64,000 nucleotides of DNA, taken from NCBI GenBank assembly GCA_026419785.1, contig JAODTK010000333.1, positions 682,001-746,000 of the forward strand, read 5' to 3'. The notes below the pieces were generated by a model. It was not told the DNA's origin and made no database searches. It was given only the letters and a program-made list of their open reading frames with translations. Shown one piece after another: positions 1 through 12,998 of this stretch. The stretch comes from Sclerodactyla briareus (Eukaryota; Echinodermata; Holothuroidea; Dendrochirotida; Sclerodactylidae). The position numbers and the translations under genes were made by a program. The number at the start of each line of letters is the position of its first letter. Position 1 is the stretch's first letter.

Positions 1-164
1 ATAACAGCATTCGATTGAAAAGAGCCACATAACTACTACCCATCAGTATCTACGAATGAAGTGGTTTCCATTCACTTTTAGTATTATTGAGGATACAAAT
101 CTAAGCTGAGGTTGGGGGATTACATCACCATGAACAGATTGTCCGGTCTTCGAAACAAAGCGAT

Positions 165-1745
165 GTCTCATCTACACAGTTGGAGATGTACTTGGAGCTC
201 AACAAGATGCAGAGTACTTCCCTCCAGAGGATCTACAAAGGTTTGTGAACCAGTATCTTCCCTCAACCGCTTGTAGACACAGATCCCGAACCAATGAGGG
301 CGTTTCAGTACTGGTTTTTGTAGCAATACAGTTAGAGATGTCCTTGGATCAACAAAGATTCAGGGTACTTCCTACCTGCGGAATTTGCAAATTTTGGTTT
401 TTTGTTTTGTTTTTTTTTGTGTTTTTAAGGTTTGGTTGATAAAAAGTATTCTTAAATAAAAGTTGTAGGAAATACAAGATTCTAAAAAATGAGGGGAAGT
501 CTTCATTTAAAGTGTTTTGTAGAAATTAAGTTAGAAATGTAATTGTTTAGAAGGGGTAAAAAAAGATTAAGCATTTCTATCTTTTTTTTTTTTTTTTATG
601 ATGTAATGAGGAATTAAAACAACAAGGTGAGTTTCAGAGAAGCAGAATGAGGATAGAAAAAACCTCACCCAATAGCTATTATGAGAATGGATGCGCACTA
701 GTCTAGAAAAAATTTATCACCCCCCCCCCCCCCAACCCCCCCCTACCCCCCCCCCCCTCCCCCCCCCACCAACAGATCTGAGGGAAAGCTATTGGGTGTT
801 TTTGCTTAGCCCCCTGTCCCCCATCCCTACATTTCTTGTAGCAAGATAGATATATTATGTCATTCCCCCGCGACGCCCCCCCCACAAAGAGTCACTTTTT
901 TCTTACCTGAGAAATCACAACAAAGGTTTGTCCGACCTGATACCCGCTTACTTCCTGGACGGCTTTTGGACACTTATCTCCACCAACGAGGGTAGTTTCT
1001 TCTGAGTGTCATTACCTTCCATTAAAAGGCAATACAGTTAGAGATGGTCAATTTGGCTCAACAAGATTCGCATACTTCCTTTACCTGAGGTGAGTTCGAC
1101 AGGTTTGTTGATACCATTATTCTTCCTGACGGCTTTTGACACATATCTCTACCACCGAGGGCAGTTGCTGATTGTCATTACACTTCCTTTGTAGCAAGAT
1201 AGATATGTTAATGTCATGGGGCTCAACAAAGAGTCACTTTTCTTCTTACCTGAGGAATCCACAAAGGTGTGTGGATACCAGTATTTTCCTGGACGGTCGT
1301 GACAATATCTCGACCAATGAGGGGAGTTTATGAGGTGTCAGTCATTCCTTTAAAGACAATACAGTTAGAGATGCCATTGAAGCTCAACAAAGAGTTGACT
1401 GTTTACCTGAGAATCCAATTAGTTGTGGATACCAATATTCTTCGGAAGGGCCTCGTAGACACATTTTTTTTTCATTTTTCCTCACCAATGAGGGCAGTTT
1501 ATGAGTGCCATCGCACCCATTTATAGCACAAAAAAAAAAAAATACGCAATACGGTTTAGCAATGTTATCATGTCCATCATCTTCTTTGTCTTGTTGTTTG
1601 AAATGGTTGGTGGATAGAATTATTTCTTCCTTGCTGGAACTCATGCTGCACCATTTGGCAATTATGGGTGCTATTACCCCCCTTATAAACTACAGTTGGA
1701 GGTGTCCTTGGAGCCAACAGGATTCAACGCACCGCTTACCTGAAT
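165..1745. repeat. ~160 bp tandem repeat, interrupted
   Basis: A unit containing CAGTTAGAGATG, then CTTGGAGCTCAACAAAGA, TACCTGAGGAATCCACAAAGG and ACCAATGAGGGCAGTTTATG, recurs near 173, 329, 1034, 1193, 1361 and 1690, so the spacing is about 155-168 bp. Copies are diverged and carry indels. About 375-960 does not follow the pattern and holds T-rich and C-rich tracts. The repeat looks like a short satellite block. I see no protein or RNA gene in it. Confidence 0.7.
376..960. other. interrupting segment with homopolymers
   Basis: This stretch breaks the ~160 bp repeat. It holds T tracts near 408-420 and 584-597 and an almost pure C tract at about 719-767. No coding or RNA feature is visible. 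It may be an insertion into the repeat, but no target duplication was found. Confidence 0.4.
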
Positions 1746-3690
1746 AAGATAGTTATATTTAAAAAATTGCAAATTTCTATATAGCGGCGTCACACTCCAC
1801 AATATTACCTCTGGTTATAGGTATAGCTCACCATTCACACATAGGTCAATTGGAGATGATCAATTCAGTGTAATGACGCAGGACCTCACAGGCAGCAGTT
1901 AGAACCTGGGTAGAGGCAAGACAAGCGAGATGACGTGCTAGGTCTGCAGACACACCGTAGCGGCCAACGTCCAATCTGCTACGCAGTAAAAAACAGGACT
2001 CAAAACCCAATCTTTGGATCACAAGTCCTGAAGACTCTAACCACTGAGACCCAGAGGTTTCCCATTATCTCACAAACGATAGTCAACTTAAATAATGAGG
2101 GCATATTTGGACTGCCATATAATTTCATGATTATATCACTGTAGCTGGTTTCTCTGTAGCTTGACAAGGATCCAGTTTAATTCACGTAGAAAATGCTACA
2201 ATGGTTTGTGAAGGTTGGCATCAGTTTTGTTAGATATATAAGAATGTACTGATTGGGCAGTGTTTGGGTGTGCCCACCCCGCAATTGCAACACTGTTAGC
2301 CGATGAAACTGGCAGTCAACAAAGTTTTCCCAAAATTGCATTATTTCCTTATCTGTACAGCAGTGCAGCATTCTGTACTATTGAAACAAAGTATATCGGT
2401 ACGTACATTCTCTATAACACTAGGAGTAGAAATATTCCTGGAGCTCAGGGGGTATTGGGCTCTCTCAGGTATCCTCCACATGAGAATCTGCAAACTCCTG
2501 CTGATTTTAGTTTTTTTTCCTTGCCTTTGCCAAATGTGCATGCAAGAGCTCCTGCAGGCTCGGGTGCCAACTTACATTGAAAATTGCTTTACTGTGTGGC
2601 GCTACCATTTTCTGTAGACCTCAAGATCCAACTGCTTTATGGGCAGGACAGAATGATTTCAGGATACAGAAATATCATTTTCAAATAAAAATTGGGAACA
2701 GAATTAGGGAGGACTACGGATGGAAGCAGTTCAGATGAAAGTTCTGTCCAAAGTTCAGAAATTGAAGCCTCTGAGGTTTGAAGAGAAACCACACCAAATG
2801 ATATTTGTCAGATCTGAAGAATGGTGTCCCGTCATCAATGGGGAAGTTCTCAAATGCATTTTAGTCACTAAGGGGGAAGGTTGTTCTGTTTACTCAATGA
2901 CGCTATAACGTATAGAATTTGAACATTGAATGTGTATTACCCGACTTATGGTTGGGAAAAGTTGAAAACATGTGACTGTGACTTGAAATGTAATCATAAT
3001 TGGGCATTTACCAGCTTTTCAATATCAATAAATTTTGTCTCGGATAGCAATTGATGTTGACCACGTATGTGAGGCTAGCAGGGTTTCTCAGCCAGTTTCG
3101 ATTGCGGAAGAAGGAGGCGTTCTCTGGTCGATACAACCATCTTAGAAGCGAAATTGATTGTCAAGCATGGAAGCAGCTCAACAGAATTCACTGTTATTCA
3201 GACCAAAGTAAAATAGCAGTACTTAATCTTCAGGCCAATTACTATCCTAATTCAGATATGCAGAAAATCAGTAAAAAAACAGATGGTCGGCTGATGGCTT
3301 GTAGCAATCTATTAAATTCCCGAGGCTTTGTCTCGGAGCCAGGGTAGGGAACAGTAGCATGGCCAGCCTTGTTTTGCGGCTAGAGCAGTGCATGACAAAC
3401 CAATCATTTTCCATCAATAGTTCATCCATTCATAACCTCCCAAAATTGTGATTGTTGTGGGGGCTTTAGGGATACTGGAGCTCCACTGAATGGTTGGTTG
3501 TGTTGTGTGACGAGTTCAGGGCAATGCCCAGGGAACCGTTGAGGTCCTAGAGAAACAGATTGTGTCAAGAGTGAGGCAGGGGTTTTCTGCCCTGAAACTT
3601 TGCAGAGATGCGCATTACTGCTATCGGCGTTTTTGATGACCCCCATTGGAAAAAGAAGCTGCGGGGAATCTATGCAGTTATAATCAGAGG
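1746..3690. other. no recognised gene
   Basis: Open frames of about 100 codons occur at 2260-2617 and 3051-3347 on the + strand, but neither shows a family motif and they overlap other frames. I see no assignable feature here. Confidence 0.4.
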
Positions 3691-3691
3691 C

Positions 3692-3745
3692 ACATGTGTG
3701 TGTGTGTGTGTGTGACCAGTGTGGTGCGTGCATGCATGCGTGTGT
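3692..3745. repeat. TG microsatellite
   Basis: A (TG)n run at about 3695-3712 is followed by a GTGCGTGCATGCATGCGTGTG imperfect purine/pyrimidine alternation. Such tracts are typical simple-sequence repeats. Confidence 0.85.
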
Positions 3746-3889
3746 ATGTGCAGACATTTAACTGGTTCGCACAGCAACTTTAACTTACTCACTGGATGGA
3801 TCAAGCTCATACTTAAGTGGGTTCCAACTAGTGAGTACATGAACTTTAAATCTACATAAATAATGTATGTTTGGTGGAGTAAAGGAATA

Positions 3890-6800
3890 TTTTTAGCTCA
3901 AACCAGCTATGCGGTTGAGCTATGGAATTGCATGTCAACTCTATTATATCTATCTATCATCTTCTATCTATCTATCTATTCTATTTATCCATGTGTGTCA
4001 AAACAATGCCTTTTTGGCTCCCAAACAGTTCATTCTGCGATGGATGTCAACCAAACGTGAAACACAATGTTCATTGACCCATGAGACATGTTTGACTTGT
4101 GAAGGCCAAGGTCAAAAGCCCATTAAAGGGGCTGTATAGGCCATTATGTGTTGAAATTCAAAAAGGAGCTCCTTAATATTTTTGTGCACCAGTATGATGT
4201 CATATTATGATGGTTCTAAAAGCGACCTCGGTGGTCAGGAATGTTTGGTCAAAGGTCCCACTGGGCCCAAGGGCCCCATTTTATGAATTCAACATGGTAC
4301 ATTCAAATGCATCTCATCTCCTTCGATCGTGACTTTCTTTTTAGTACATGTAATGGGCCTTGGGTAGAGGGCCATCTGGGGGTTGTGAATTTTGGGCTCA
4401 GGACCAATTTGGGCCCTAGGAACCATAAGGAATTACCGTTAAAATCTGGATATCCTACAAATTTGTTGCACACTGCTGATGTTCAGTTGTGAGGTGGTCT
4501 AATAGCAAATTTTTAGGGTGCCCGGGAATTAGGTCCCAGGGCAAGTGTGGGCCCTGTGGGCTCATTCATGTGGAAGTTCGCAATGCTTCTCCTGTACGGA
4601 TTTTAGTGCGCAGTGCTGCATTCAGTCATAATGATGTCCGACAGCTGTACTTTGGGTATCCAGGAATTTGGTCCAAGGTCCCACTTGGGTCCGTCAGCCC
4701 ATTTCATGAAATTTCACACAATGGTACTGAAATGCATCTCTTCCCACGAGCTTTAATGATTTTTTTTAAAGGTACATGTAATGTGTCCTTGGGTAGAGGG
4801 CCATCAGGGATTGTGTGGGGAATAGATGAAATACTGCAATATCTCGTATCTCCTACTAAATTTGTGAACAGTGCTGATGTTCAGTCATAATGGGTTCTAA
4901 TAGCTGTACCTTCAGAGTGCTGCCAGGGTTAGGTCCCAGGGCCTGTGTGGGGCCTTGGGGGCCCATCAGGTGGAAAGATGCAAAAGGCTTTTCCTCTACA
5001 AAATTTTAGTGCACAGTGCTGACATTCAGTCATAATGATGGTCTGACAGCCCTACCTGGGGGGTTCAGGATTTTTTTGGTCCAATGTCCCCATGGGCCCA
5101 GGGCCAAATTTGGGCCCTAGGGGCCATATATATGAAATTACTGCAAAATTCATGGAGACTTACAAAAGTTGTGCACAGCTGATTCAGTCATAATGTTTGT
5201 ATAATTGCCTACACAGCGACCAGTGGATTTAGACCCAAGGCCCAGGTGGGCCCAGGGGCCGCCCATCATGTCGAATTAGGCAAATGCTCTCCTCTCACAA
5301 ATTTGGTGCACAGTGCTGAAAATTTGGTCCAGAATGATGGTCTAAACAGCCGTACCTTTTGAGGTGTTCAGGAATTTTTGGTCCAGGTCCCATTCGGCTG
5401 TTTATTGAAATTCACACAATGGTACTTGAAATTCATCTCTCCCATGAGATTCAATGATTTCTACAAAGTTATGTAATGGGTGTGGATAAAGGGCTATGGG
5501 TTTGTTCAGGAGTCTGGGCCAAGGGCCCTTGAATTGAAATGAAATACTGAAAATATTGTATCGCATGAAATTTGGGCACAGTGCTGCTTGTTGGATCTAT
5601 AATGATGGTCCAATTGCCGACCGCAGGGTAACCCAAGGGATTGGGAACCAGAGGCTCCTGTCCCCAGTTTCAATTGATTGTACTTGTAATGACTCCTGGT
5701 TTGGTCCATTGGTGGTGTGTTTGCGAATTCTGGCCCGAGGCCCAAGGTGGGTCCCTATGTTCTCCATATTGTGAAATCATGCAAAAAGCTTCTACAAAGT
5801 TTTTGGTGCTGATTGTTCAGTCCAATTTATGACGTCTAAATAGGCCAACTTTTCAGGAATTTTGGACTCAAGGCCAGTGTTTGGGCCCAAGGGCCCATCT
5901 GTGCAATTCACGCAAAATGTTCCCACATACAATTTAGTGCATAATGTTGTTGCTCGATTATAAGGGGAATTTAGCCACACCTACCGACTTTCCTGGTCAA
6001 AAGTTGTTAAAGGGGCATAAATAAACTATCATGTGAAAAAATGCAAAAATCTGCAAAATCTTCTCCTATAAAGATTTATTTGGATACCATGGAAACTCTG
6101 TCAGTGTTATCACAGAATGTGGTACCTGATGGTTCAGGCGATTTAAGGTCAAAAGTCATTTTTAAAGGCTATTAAAAAGTTATTACTTTGCGCCCCACGC
6201 AATAGTGTATATCTTCATGAATTATGAATAAATTGCGTTAAAAGTTATGTTGCAGCATTTTATTACAACTAAAACTGACCAGTTGTGATAAGCGAGACAT
6301 TTGATGGCCAGGTGAATCAAGTTTACAACTGCAGTTGCCTGTTACTGGTACCCATATTTATAAACTTAGTTGATTTTGTCATGCATGTCACACATTCATT
6401 ACCCCGTGTTGGAATATTTTTTGGGAACTCATTGACTTGTATTCCATTCCCTTAATCCCCCACTTCCGGCCCCAATACTGTATTCCATTTTAGCTTTGGG
6501 TCACCTTCTCTGGTCATCCATGCCTATTAACTTCTAGAGCAGGAGAAGACCTTTGTTTACTCTGTGTACCCAAATAGCTGCCATTGTCTTATTTTCTTGG
6601 AATGGGGAGGTGCAGGTGAGAAGGAACAACCTTGGTATGCTCATAATATTCTCATCACCTAGTGAGCGGGTTATTGTATATAATGAGTACATATAAAAGG
6701 CTATGTGCGTTCATGCAACAGTGCATTGGAATGGAGATTTGAGAGGTTACTGTTTTGATAGGTGCCCCATGGCTGTAGTCTTGAATCGGTAGTCAATGAC

Positions 6801-7780
6801 TAAAGTTCAGGGCGTAGGATGGGCCATGGGATGGAAACTTACCTGGAAGCTGTGGTGATCTGTACCATTCAATAAGTGAACACATCCCTGACTCTCCATC
6901 CAAGCTAAAGCTGAGTCAAAAAAAACAAAAAAATATTTCTTATTCATTCCATGTGCAGATGCACTCCATTCCCCATTTTGTTCCAAGCATGGGACACCAT
7001 ATGTTATTCGCAGGTTGTCACTATTAGTCTACTGGTCATTTCGCCAATTTTGTGATGGCAATTTGCAAAAATTGTTACAGAGACTGACACATTGCCACAG
7101 TCATTCCTTATATTTTTTTTTAACTGACCACAGGCTGTGCTTCGGTAAGCGGCCTATGGTCCTCAGTTAAATTGGATGATCATTTTTTGGTCAGAGTATT
7201 AACATTCGAACAATTGGAAAACAGTAGGGTGTTAGGGTGTGCATTAGTGGGTCATTTCGATCATTTGGCGAATTGAAATTCATCACAAACATTCCACACT
7301 GAACTGGGACATCTGTGACCATATGAAGGTCAAAAGTCATAAAGGGGCACAATAATAGGCCCCTGTGTAAATGCCTTTTTTCCTCTCAGTTGTTTATTTT
7401 TTGATGGAGGTTGACCAACTGAGGAAACAAGTTTTATTGACTGCTAAGACATTCCTTAGACTAGTTGAAGACAAGGTCAAAGGTTCATCCGGGCAAAATG
7501 GGCCATTTTTTGAAATTGCCTTTTTTTAGCCTGATAATGTGGAGCATTTAGTCACTTAATTGTACATTAGTCTTTGTACATTTATGCGGTTTTGAGCTAC
7601 TCACCATTGGTGCTTGTTGGCTTTTTAAAAAATATGGTAATAGTGGGGTTTGGTATTTTAACAATTTGACTGAGGGAACACGAAAACTTGACCCACTTGA
7701 TGAAATAGGAAAGTCATTACTCGATATGATGATTCTCAAGTAGATATTGAACTCTGTGTTTCAGAGTCGTCAAAAGTCAA
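3890..7780 (+). repeat. complex dispersed repeat family A, copy 1
   Basis: The head reads TAGCTCAAACCAGCTATGCG and leads into a TATC microsatellite, then TTTTTGGCTCCCAAACAGTTC and GATGGATGTC. A long block follows in which GTGCACAGTGCTGA plus TCAGTCATAATGATGGTCT recurs near 4190, 4466, 4603, 4865, 5010, 5172, 5305 and 5575, alternating with GGGCCC-rich text. Alternate hits are about 400 bp apart, which suggests a two-part higher-order unit. The tail (about 7280-7780) has AGGTCAAAGGTTCATC-type text. The same order of blocks recurs at 60.06-62.82 kb. Boundaries are approximate and no coding capacity is visible. Confidence 0.7.
3943..3992. repeat. TATC microsatellite
   Basis: Imperfect (TATC)n run near the head of repeat family A. 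The equivalent position in the second copy (60.1 kb) holds a longer run of the same motif. Confidence 0.85.
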
Positions 7781-8330
7781 AACAGACTGGAGATTCCCCT
7801 CGTTTTTAGTAGTCGAGAAGGTGTGGAATAGAGGCGATTTACCGACCGTTTTGCACTAGCACATAAGCTATGTGTCTTAACTTAGAACTCCTAGTACACA
7901 GGAAATATTCTTACAGTTACTCGGGCTAAAACCTTGAAATACCGGAAGAAACAAAATTCAATCCCCAAATGGGCGGGATGAACCTCATACCTGGTATGTT
8001 GGTCTTGTTGGGGGTCAGATCACATGTCATCTGGTTTGTCAGCAAGGAAACACCAATTGAGACCAAATTCATTCAAGTATGTTCTGGCAAATTTTTAACT
8101 TGTCACATAATTAAAACTGTGGACTCCACCGGGTAGATGGAACAAGCCCGCGTACTTGGTATCATTCGAGGTCAAAGGTTCAAGGAATCACGAGGCCCCT
8201 TTGGCTTTATAGTTGTGAGCTCACATGCATGCTAGGATTTCAGTTAAACAGCGTCAAATGTGGAAGGGGGGAAGTTGCCTAGGGTAGGATGGAAATGAAA
8301 ATCTATACTACGGGGGACAATACTGGGCGC
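7781..8330. other. no recognised feature
   Basis: No open frame of note, RNA gene or repeat was recognised between repeat family A and the inverted-repeat element. Confidence 0.35.
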
Positions 8331-8331
8331 G

Positions 8332-8825
8332 AGAAAAGGGAATATATATTATCAGGAAGAAAATATTATATATCTATTGTTAAAAATATTGCGATGGGAG
8401 AAATTTTAGCCATATTTCAAGAAATAGTCAGTTTGCCAAATAAAGATATATTTCCATGATTGGTGGAAATTATTCACAATGGAAAATAATGTTCCCCTTT
8501 CGTAAAAATATTTAGAAGCACATAAAGATGTTAGATAGAAAGAATTATCATAAAAGAAATACGTTCCCATGAAGGATATATGTAGATACCCTTCATTTGC
8601 AAAAAATAATTGTTTGCAACAAATAATATGTTTGCAACAAAAATATTTTTTTGAATGAAAATTTATTGCTCTTCACAAATTATATTATCAACGTAAGTTT
8701 TTTATAACGTAGTCTTTGAAACCCTGATTATGTTTGCAACAAAAATATGTTGGCAACCGCGACATTTGTATTGCTCTGCCATAATTATATTATTAATTAT
8801 TAACGAAAAAATATATATTATCAAC
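8332..8825 (+). repeat. left terminal inverted repeat
   Basis: Left arm of the 8.3-10.6 kb element. It pairs with 10035-10606 over several blocks, the innermost being CGAAAAAATATATATTATCAAC. Confidence 0.68.
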
Positions 8826-10034
8826 AATATCAACACTCAGTACAGTCGTTTCAGTGATTCATCGTTCCACTTGTCGTGGATCACGCCATGCTGCTTGCAC
8901 CCTGCGTATGCATACGCGGAACTACGACAGAAAACCTTCAAAACTTGAACTTGAAGTGATGTGTGCGGGAATTCTACTACTACTGGCCTTGCAGTTCAGT
9001 AAGTAGGCTGGCTGACTGGACCCAAGAGATCCCCGGAGAGAGTGACAAATTCGTCATATTCCCCCGCTCATCTCGCCGAGGAACAGGGGAGGCCAGATCC
9101 TGTGAATCTCCTCGGCCAAGTATTATAGTAACAATAACAGTTGGGTTGGGGACACCGTTAACTGAGAGTGTTAGGGGGAGCATTCGGCCTAGGGGGCCGT
9201 GGCAGAAAGGGTTTGCCCATCCTCCTGTCTGTAATCGCCGAACTCGCCAACTCAAGGTGGACAGACTCTCCAACTGATTGCGTACTGCGTACATTATTAT
9301 CCGAGATCTTAAGTAATCGAACCGACGTAAATATTGGTAACTAGTTAGTCCTTGTATGTGTAAACACTCAGCATGTTACACAGAAAAACCCGTCGCGATG
9401 CCGGGCCAGCAGGGTATTTTTTCTGAGGAAGGTTGAATGCAAACTGGATGTCAATGAATTTGCAACAGGTGCTCGAAGTCAAGGAGGAATTGAGTAATAT
9501 GGACTAAGTTCTTGCGCCGTTGCCGCGGTTTTAGTTGCCGTTGAACGCCATGGTGATGGTGGAAATAGTGAATAATTCGGAAATATTCAAGTTTCAATAA
9601 TACCACCTAAACAGTGACATTCTATAAGACTGGTGCGTCAATATCCAGAGAAAAAAAATTGCTGAGGCATGCCCGGTCATCGGTGATCAAAGACTTCCAC
9701 CAATTATTTACGACGACAACTCCAGGGAATTGAAATCACTTGCGATGCTTCATCGTTTATTATGACCCCTCGATTACTACACAAGATTGCATCGATCATA
9801 TGATACAACCACTTAAAAAAAATAGTCCCGAGTATTGATATTCCTCATAATCAGTTTCTCCTATATCAGCCCTTGAAATCAGTATCTATATAGTACGAAA
9901 AGTGGAAAGCCGCAGGTGCCAGAGTGGACGGAATGCCACGCAGGTACCTCCAGTACATAACAGTAGATTCCACAGGAATTCACGGCTTTCACGGTACTCG
10001 ACGATTAAGAGCAACGGCTGTTCCATGATGCTAC

Positions 10035-10606
10035 GTTGATAATATATATTTTTTCGTGCAACATATTTTTGACAGCACATGTATTTTTCTGTTGCCAACA
10101 AATAATTGTAGCCAAATATATTTGTGGTTTGTTTACAATTGTTCTAGTATCTTACAATATTCGTGTCGGAGAAAGTTTCTTGGCATGGACAATATCTGCA
10201 ATGGAACATATATTTTTAGAGTTACGACCAAACACATTTTGTGAACAATTTATTAATTTCGTAGATGTACTATATAGATTTCAAGCTTGGAACATAAAGA
10301 ATCTTGCCAACATTAATTGTTTCTAGGATACCATATATTTTTAGCAAACACAGATTCGTTAGCTACGTTAGATTTTGTTTGCAAACAATAAATTGTAGTA
10401 AATGAAATATATCTACATAATTTTTCAGCAGGAAGTCTTATTCTTGTACGAAACAATTTCCATCGAAAACATATGTGTGCTTCTGAATATTTTGAGGGGG
10501 AAACGCACATATTTCAGCCAGTGTGAATAAATATTCCACAATCAGAATAATATTTCTTGATTTGGCATATATATTTCTTCCTGAATGAATATATTCCCTT
10601 TTACTC
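10035..10606 (-). repeat. right terminal inverted repeat
   Basis: Right arm of the 8.3-10.6 kb element, inverted relative to the left arm. Arms differ by many substitutions and small indels, so the insertion is not recent or the read quality is low. Confidence 0.68.
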
Positions 10607-10727
10607 AGCCAAGTATAACAGAAACTTAATTCATTGTTCTATAGCTGCTGTGGCTGTGAGATTTTTATTGATAATGTAATGGTAAATAGTCCTAATACCG
10701 CTGGACTCCTTCATTTCTTATTTGCAG

Positions 10728-10828
10728 GTTCGAAATTTGTTCATGTCTGCCGAGGAGCAGACATTTACCTCGACACAAAGGTGAAGCCAGGTACAGAACA
10801 TTTCATCCATTTATTTCGTTCAGAAAGG
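10728..10828 (+). CDS. exon-like segment, unidentified
   Basis: A pyrimidine-rich CATTTCTTATTTGCAG acceptor precedes an open segment that encodes residues such as KFVHVCRGADIYLDTKVKPG. It ends at AGG|GTAAGC, a good donor. As drawn the exon is 101 nt with an acceptor in phase 1 and a donor in phase 0. I do not recognise the protein. The lack of a phase match to the next segment (11826) means these may not be one transcript, unless an indel error intervenes. It could be a chance open frame. Confidence 0.35.
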
Positions 10829-11825
10829 GTAAGCGATTGACCCGAAAACTAATCCACTGAGTTAGACCAAACCAATAGGTTAATACCAACGAAATCATTC
10901 CAGAAAAATAACACCAGCAAAGGAGGGATACACGTTGTGTCGACGATTCAATGTTGGAATGGATTACTCTAGTGGGGTTTATTTCAAAAGGAGCATTACA
11001 TATTATTCTTTTCACGGCTTGTTGCTGAGGTAGTATAGTAATCTAAGGGCATGCATACTGCCTGATCAGAATATTGGACCCCATACGTACGAAGCATGTA
11101 AAGATTAAATCAAGATATGGCTTTATCAGGTCAGCTCAGTAACCATTTATAGGTATGGTTAAATATGACTTCCCTATGATTAGTTACTGTCAATCATTAT
11201 TCCCAAGTAAGTTCCTCAACAAGAAGCCTTATCTCCTAGCAAATAATAGGTACATATGAAAGGATCTGTCATTATTTCAGTTCATTAATTATTCCAACAG
11301 CATATGATTTCTGGTTTGTGTAAATTCCTAATTTTGTCTTACATGCACTCACACATACATGTCTCTTACACATTATTCCTTTATCATCAATAGTCTGACC
11401 TCTAGTATCATCAACATACATATCTGCTAGAGAGTAAATGCAATATCAATTTTACCAATAGGAATGGTCCACGATAATACTTGGGCATGCATCCCAGGTG
11501 TCCAATATCATATTTAGTGTTTCATTTGAGTGGAATTCCCCTGAAGCCAGACTGTGCATTTTTTAAAACCTTTTCAAATGATACAACAATTTATTTACTT
11601 ATAAGGGCAGCACGGACATGTTTCTCCAACAGTTTCTAAAACTGGGAGATGTTGCCCATTCTGGCATTGGTTAGCAGAAGTTTACAATCCAACTATTCAC
11701 AATAAAAACATATTCAAAAGTGAAACCAGACCTTATTGGCTCTGATGAATGCTCAATCGAGCTGATAGAAGAATATCGCGCATGGAATCAGTACTGATTA
11801 ACAGTTGTTGAATTTTTTTCTTCAG

Positions 11826-12170
11826 ACCTCAAACGATATGAAGATTTTGAAAAACTGACATTTGCCTCTAAACTCCCCAAGCTACCTGTGAAGAAGAGTG
11901 CATGTTTTGGCTGACTCTGCTGAGAGGGAAGAGAATCATGGACGCTAAGGATCCAGGGATGGTCCTGATGACAATCTTAGATGAACGGGAGCTAATCATG
12001 CCAAAGAAGATGATCGCTTTGTATGAGGATCCCAAGGCAGCCATCTCAAACAAAGTAGCTTGGAAGATTACAGAATATCTGAAGACTTCAAACAGACAAA
12101 CAAACAGTGGGAAGAACAAGTAGTTATTGATATACTAAAGCACTGAATAAAATGAATTAATAATGCAAAC
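11826..12170 (+). CDS. terminal-exon-like segment with poly(A) signal, unidentified
   Basis: A TTTTTTTCTTCAG acceptor precedes an open stretch including LKRYEDFEKLTFASKLPKLP, which hits a stop at 912-914. A second frame continues from 11902 as LTLLRGKRIMDAKDPGMVLM and later KITEYLKTSNRQTNSGKNK up to TAG at 12121. AATAAA follows at 12146-12151. The overlap of the two frames would be resolved by one small indel. Codon content and a nearby poly(A) signal make this one of the better host-gene candidates in the window, but no domain is recognised. Confidence 0.35.
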
Positions 12171-12857
12171 TAGTGCTGATATACTGAAACTCATCAGACC
12201 AACGTACAGTTTAAAGAACAAATAAGTTGGCCTAATATATTGAAAAACTGAAGGAAACCAACAAGCACAATAAGAATAACAAGTAGGTGACGGAATGTAC
12301 GGAAGCTGATGATATAAATGCAAATACTCCAGTGGGAATGACATACTGATGCAGTGAAAGTGAATGAAATAAAACAACCAAACGCAACTGAACTGTTGCA
12401 AAGGGCGAGGCCTTTGTCTTTACTTAATGGTTCTGCTGTAATAAAGGGACTTGCTGGGGTTTGTACAGGATATTTGCATCGGTCTCATCGGTTGGCTGTT
12501 GGGTGAGCGTCACAATCGAATCTGAAGCTCCACTGCTCCAGGTTTGAGTTGTTTATCATGGAGTTCACTGATGATTATCCTCTCGTAGGGGAGGTCAATG
12601 GATGTCCCGGAGCATTGATACCATCCCTGCCTTGATATCATCGAGCACTAGTTGAGAAGAGATAGTACTGGAGTTATCCACGACAATACGACTGGGGCCT
12701 GATGAGGCCGACTCGGCTAATTAAATAACAAAAAACATGGGAACTGGGGCGAGGGGGTGACCTCTTAACTTTTTCGGCTCACCACCCACACCAATGAGTT
12801 ATTAGAGCAATCCAGTTTTGAATAATTGTCATACGACGAATTGTTGTTCCTTTACAG

Positions 12858-12998
12858 AAGCTGTACCACCCAAGACACCAAAGGTTAAAATACTGGGGGA
12901 AGAAGGACTTGCCAGAACTGACATCCAAGCATCAGTACTATCCAGAGACGAATGGGCCAATGGTCGAAAAAAAAAATCCAGTACTGAGAAGCATAAAG
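12858..12998 (+). CDS. internal-exon-like segment, unidentified
   Basis: A 141 nt open segment lies between TTCCTTTACAG and a GTGAGA donor, phase 1 at both ends. It encodes a lysine-rich hydrophilic stretch including VPPKTPKVKILGEEGLARTD and later DEWANGRKKKSSTEKHK. The run of A at 12966-12976 makes the frame vulnerable to an indel. It follows the poly(A) signal at 12146, so it either belongs to another transcript or that signal is internal. No family is recognised. Confidence 0.38.

Larger units (their letters stand above)
8330..10608. mobile_element. AT-rich element with ~0.5 kb terminal inverted repeats
   Basis: The left end near 8332 reads GAGAAAAGGGAATATATATT and the reverse complement of the right end reads GAGTAAAAGGGAATATATTC; both continue with TCAGGAAGAAA. 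Matching landmarks follow in the same order in both arms: AAATATTTAGAAGCACA against AAATATTCAGAAGCACA, ATGTAGATA plus TTCATTT, ATTGTTTGCAA, and finally CGAAAAAATATATATTATCA in both. The centre (about 8900-10000) has no recognisable transposase. Length and structure fit a fold-back or non-autonomous DNA transposon. I found no convincing target duplication outside the ends, so the superfamily is open. Confidence 0.7.

Noticed and set aside
8963-9294. Overlapping 104-codon frames on both strands
   Set aside because: Opposing frames of equal length in the interior of an inverted-repeat element; no motif on either strand.
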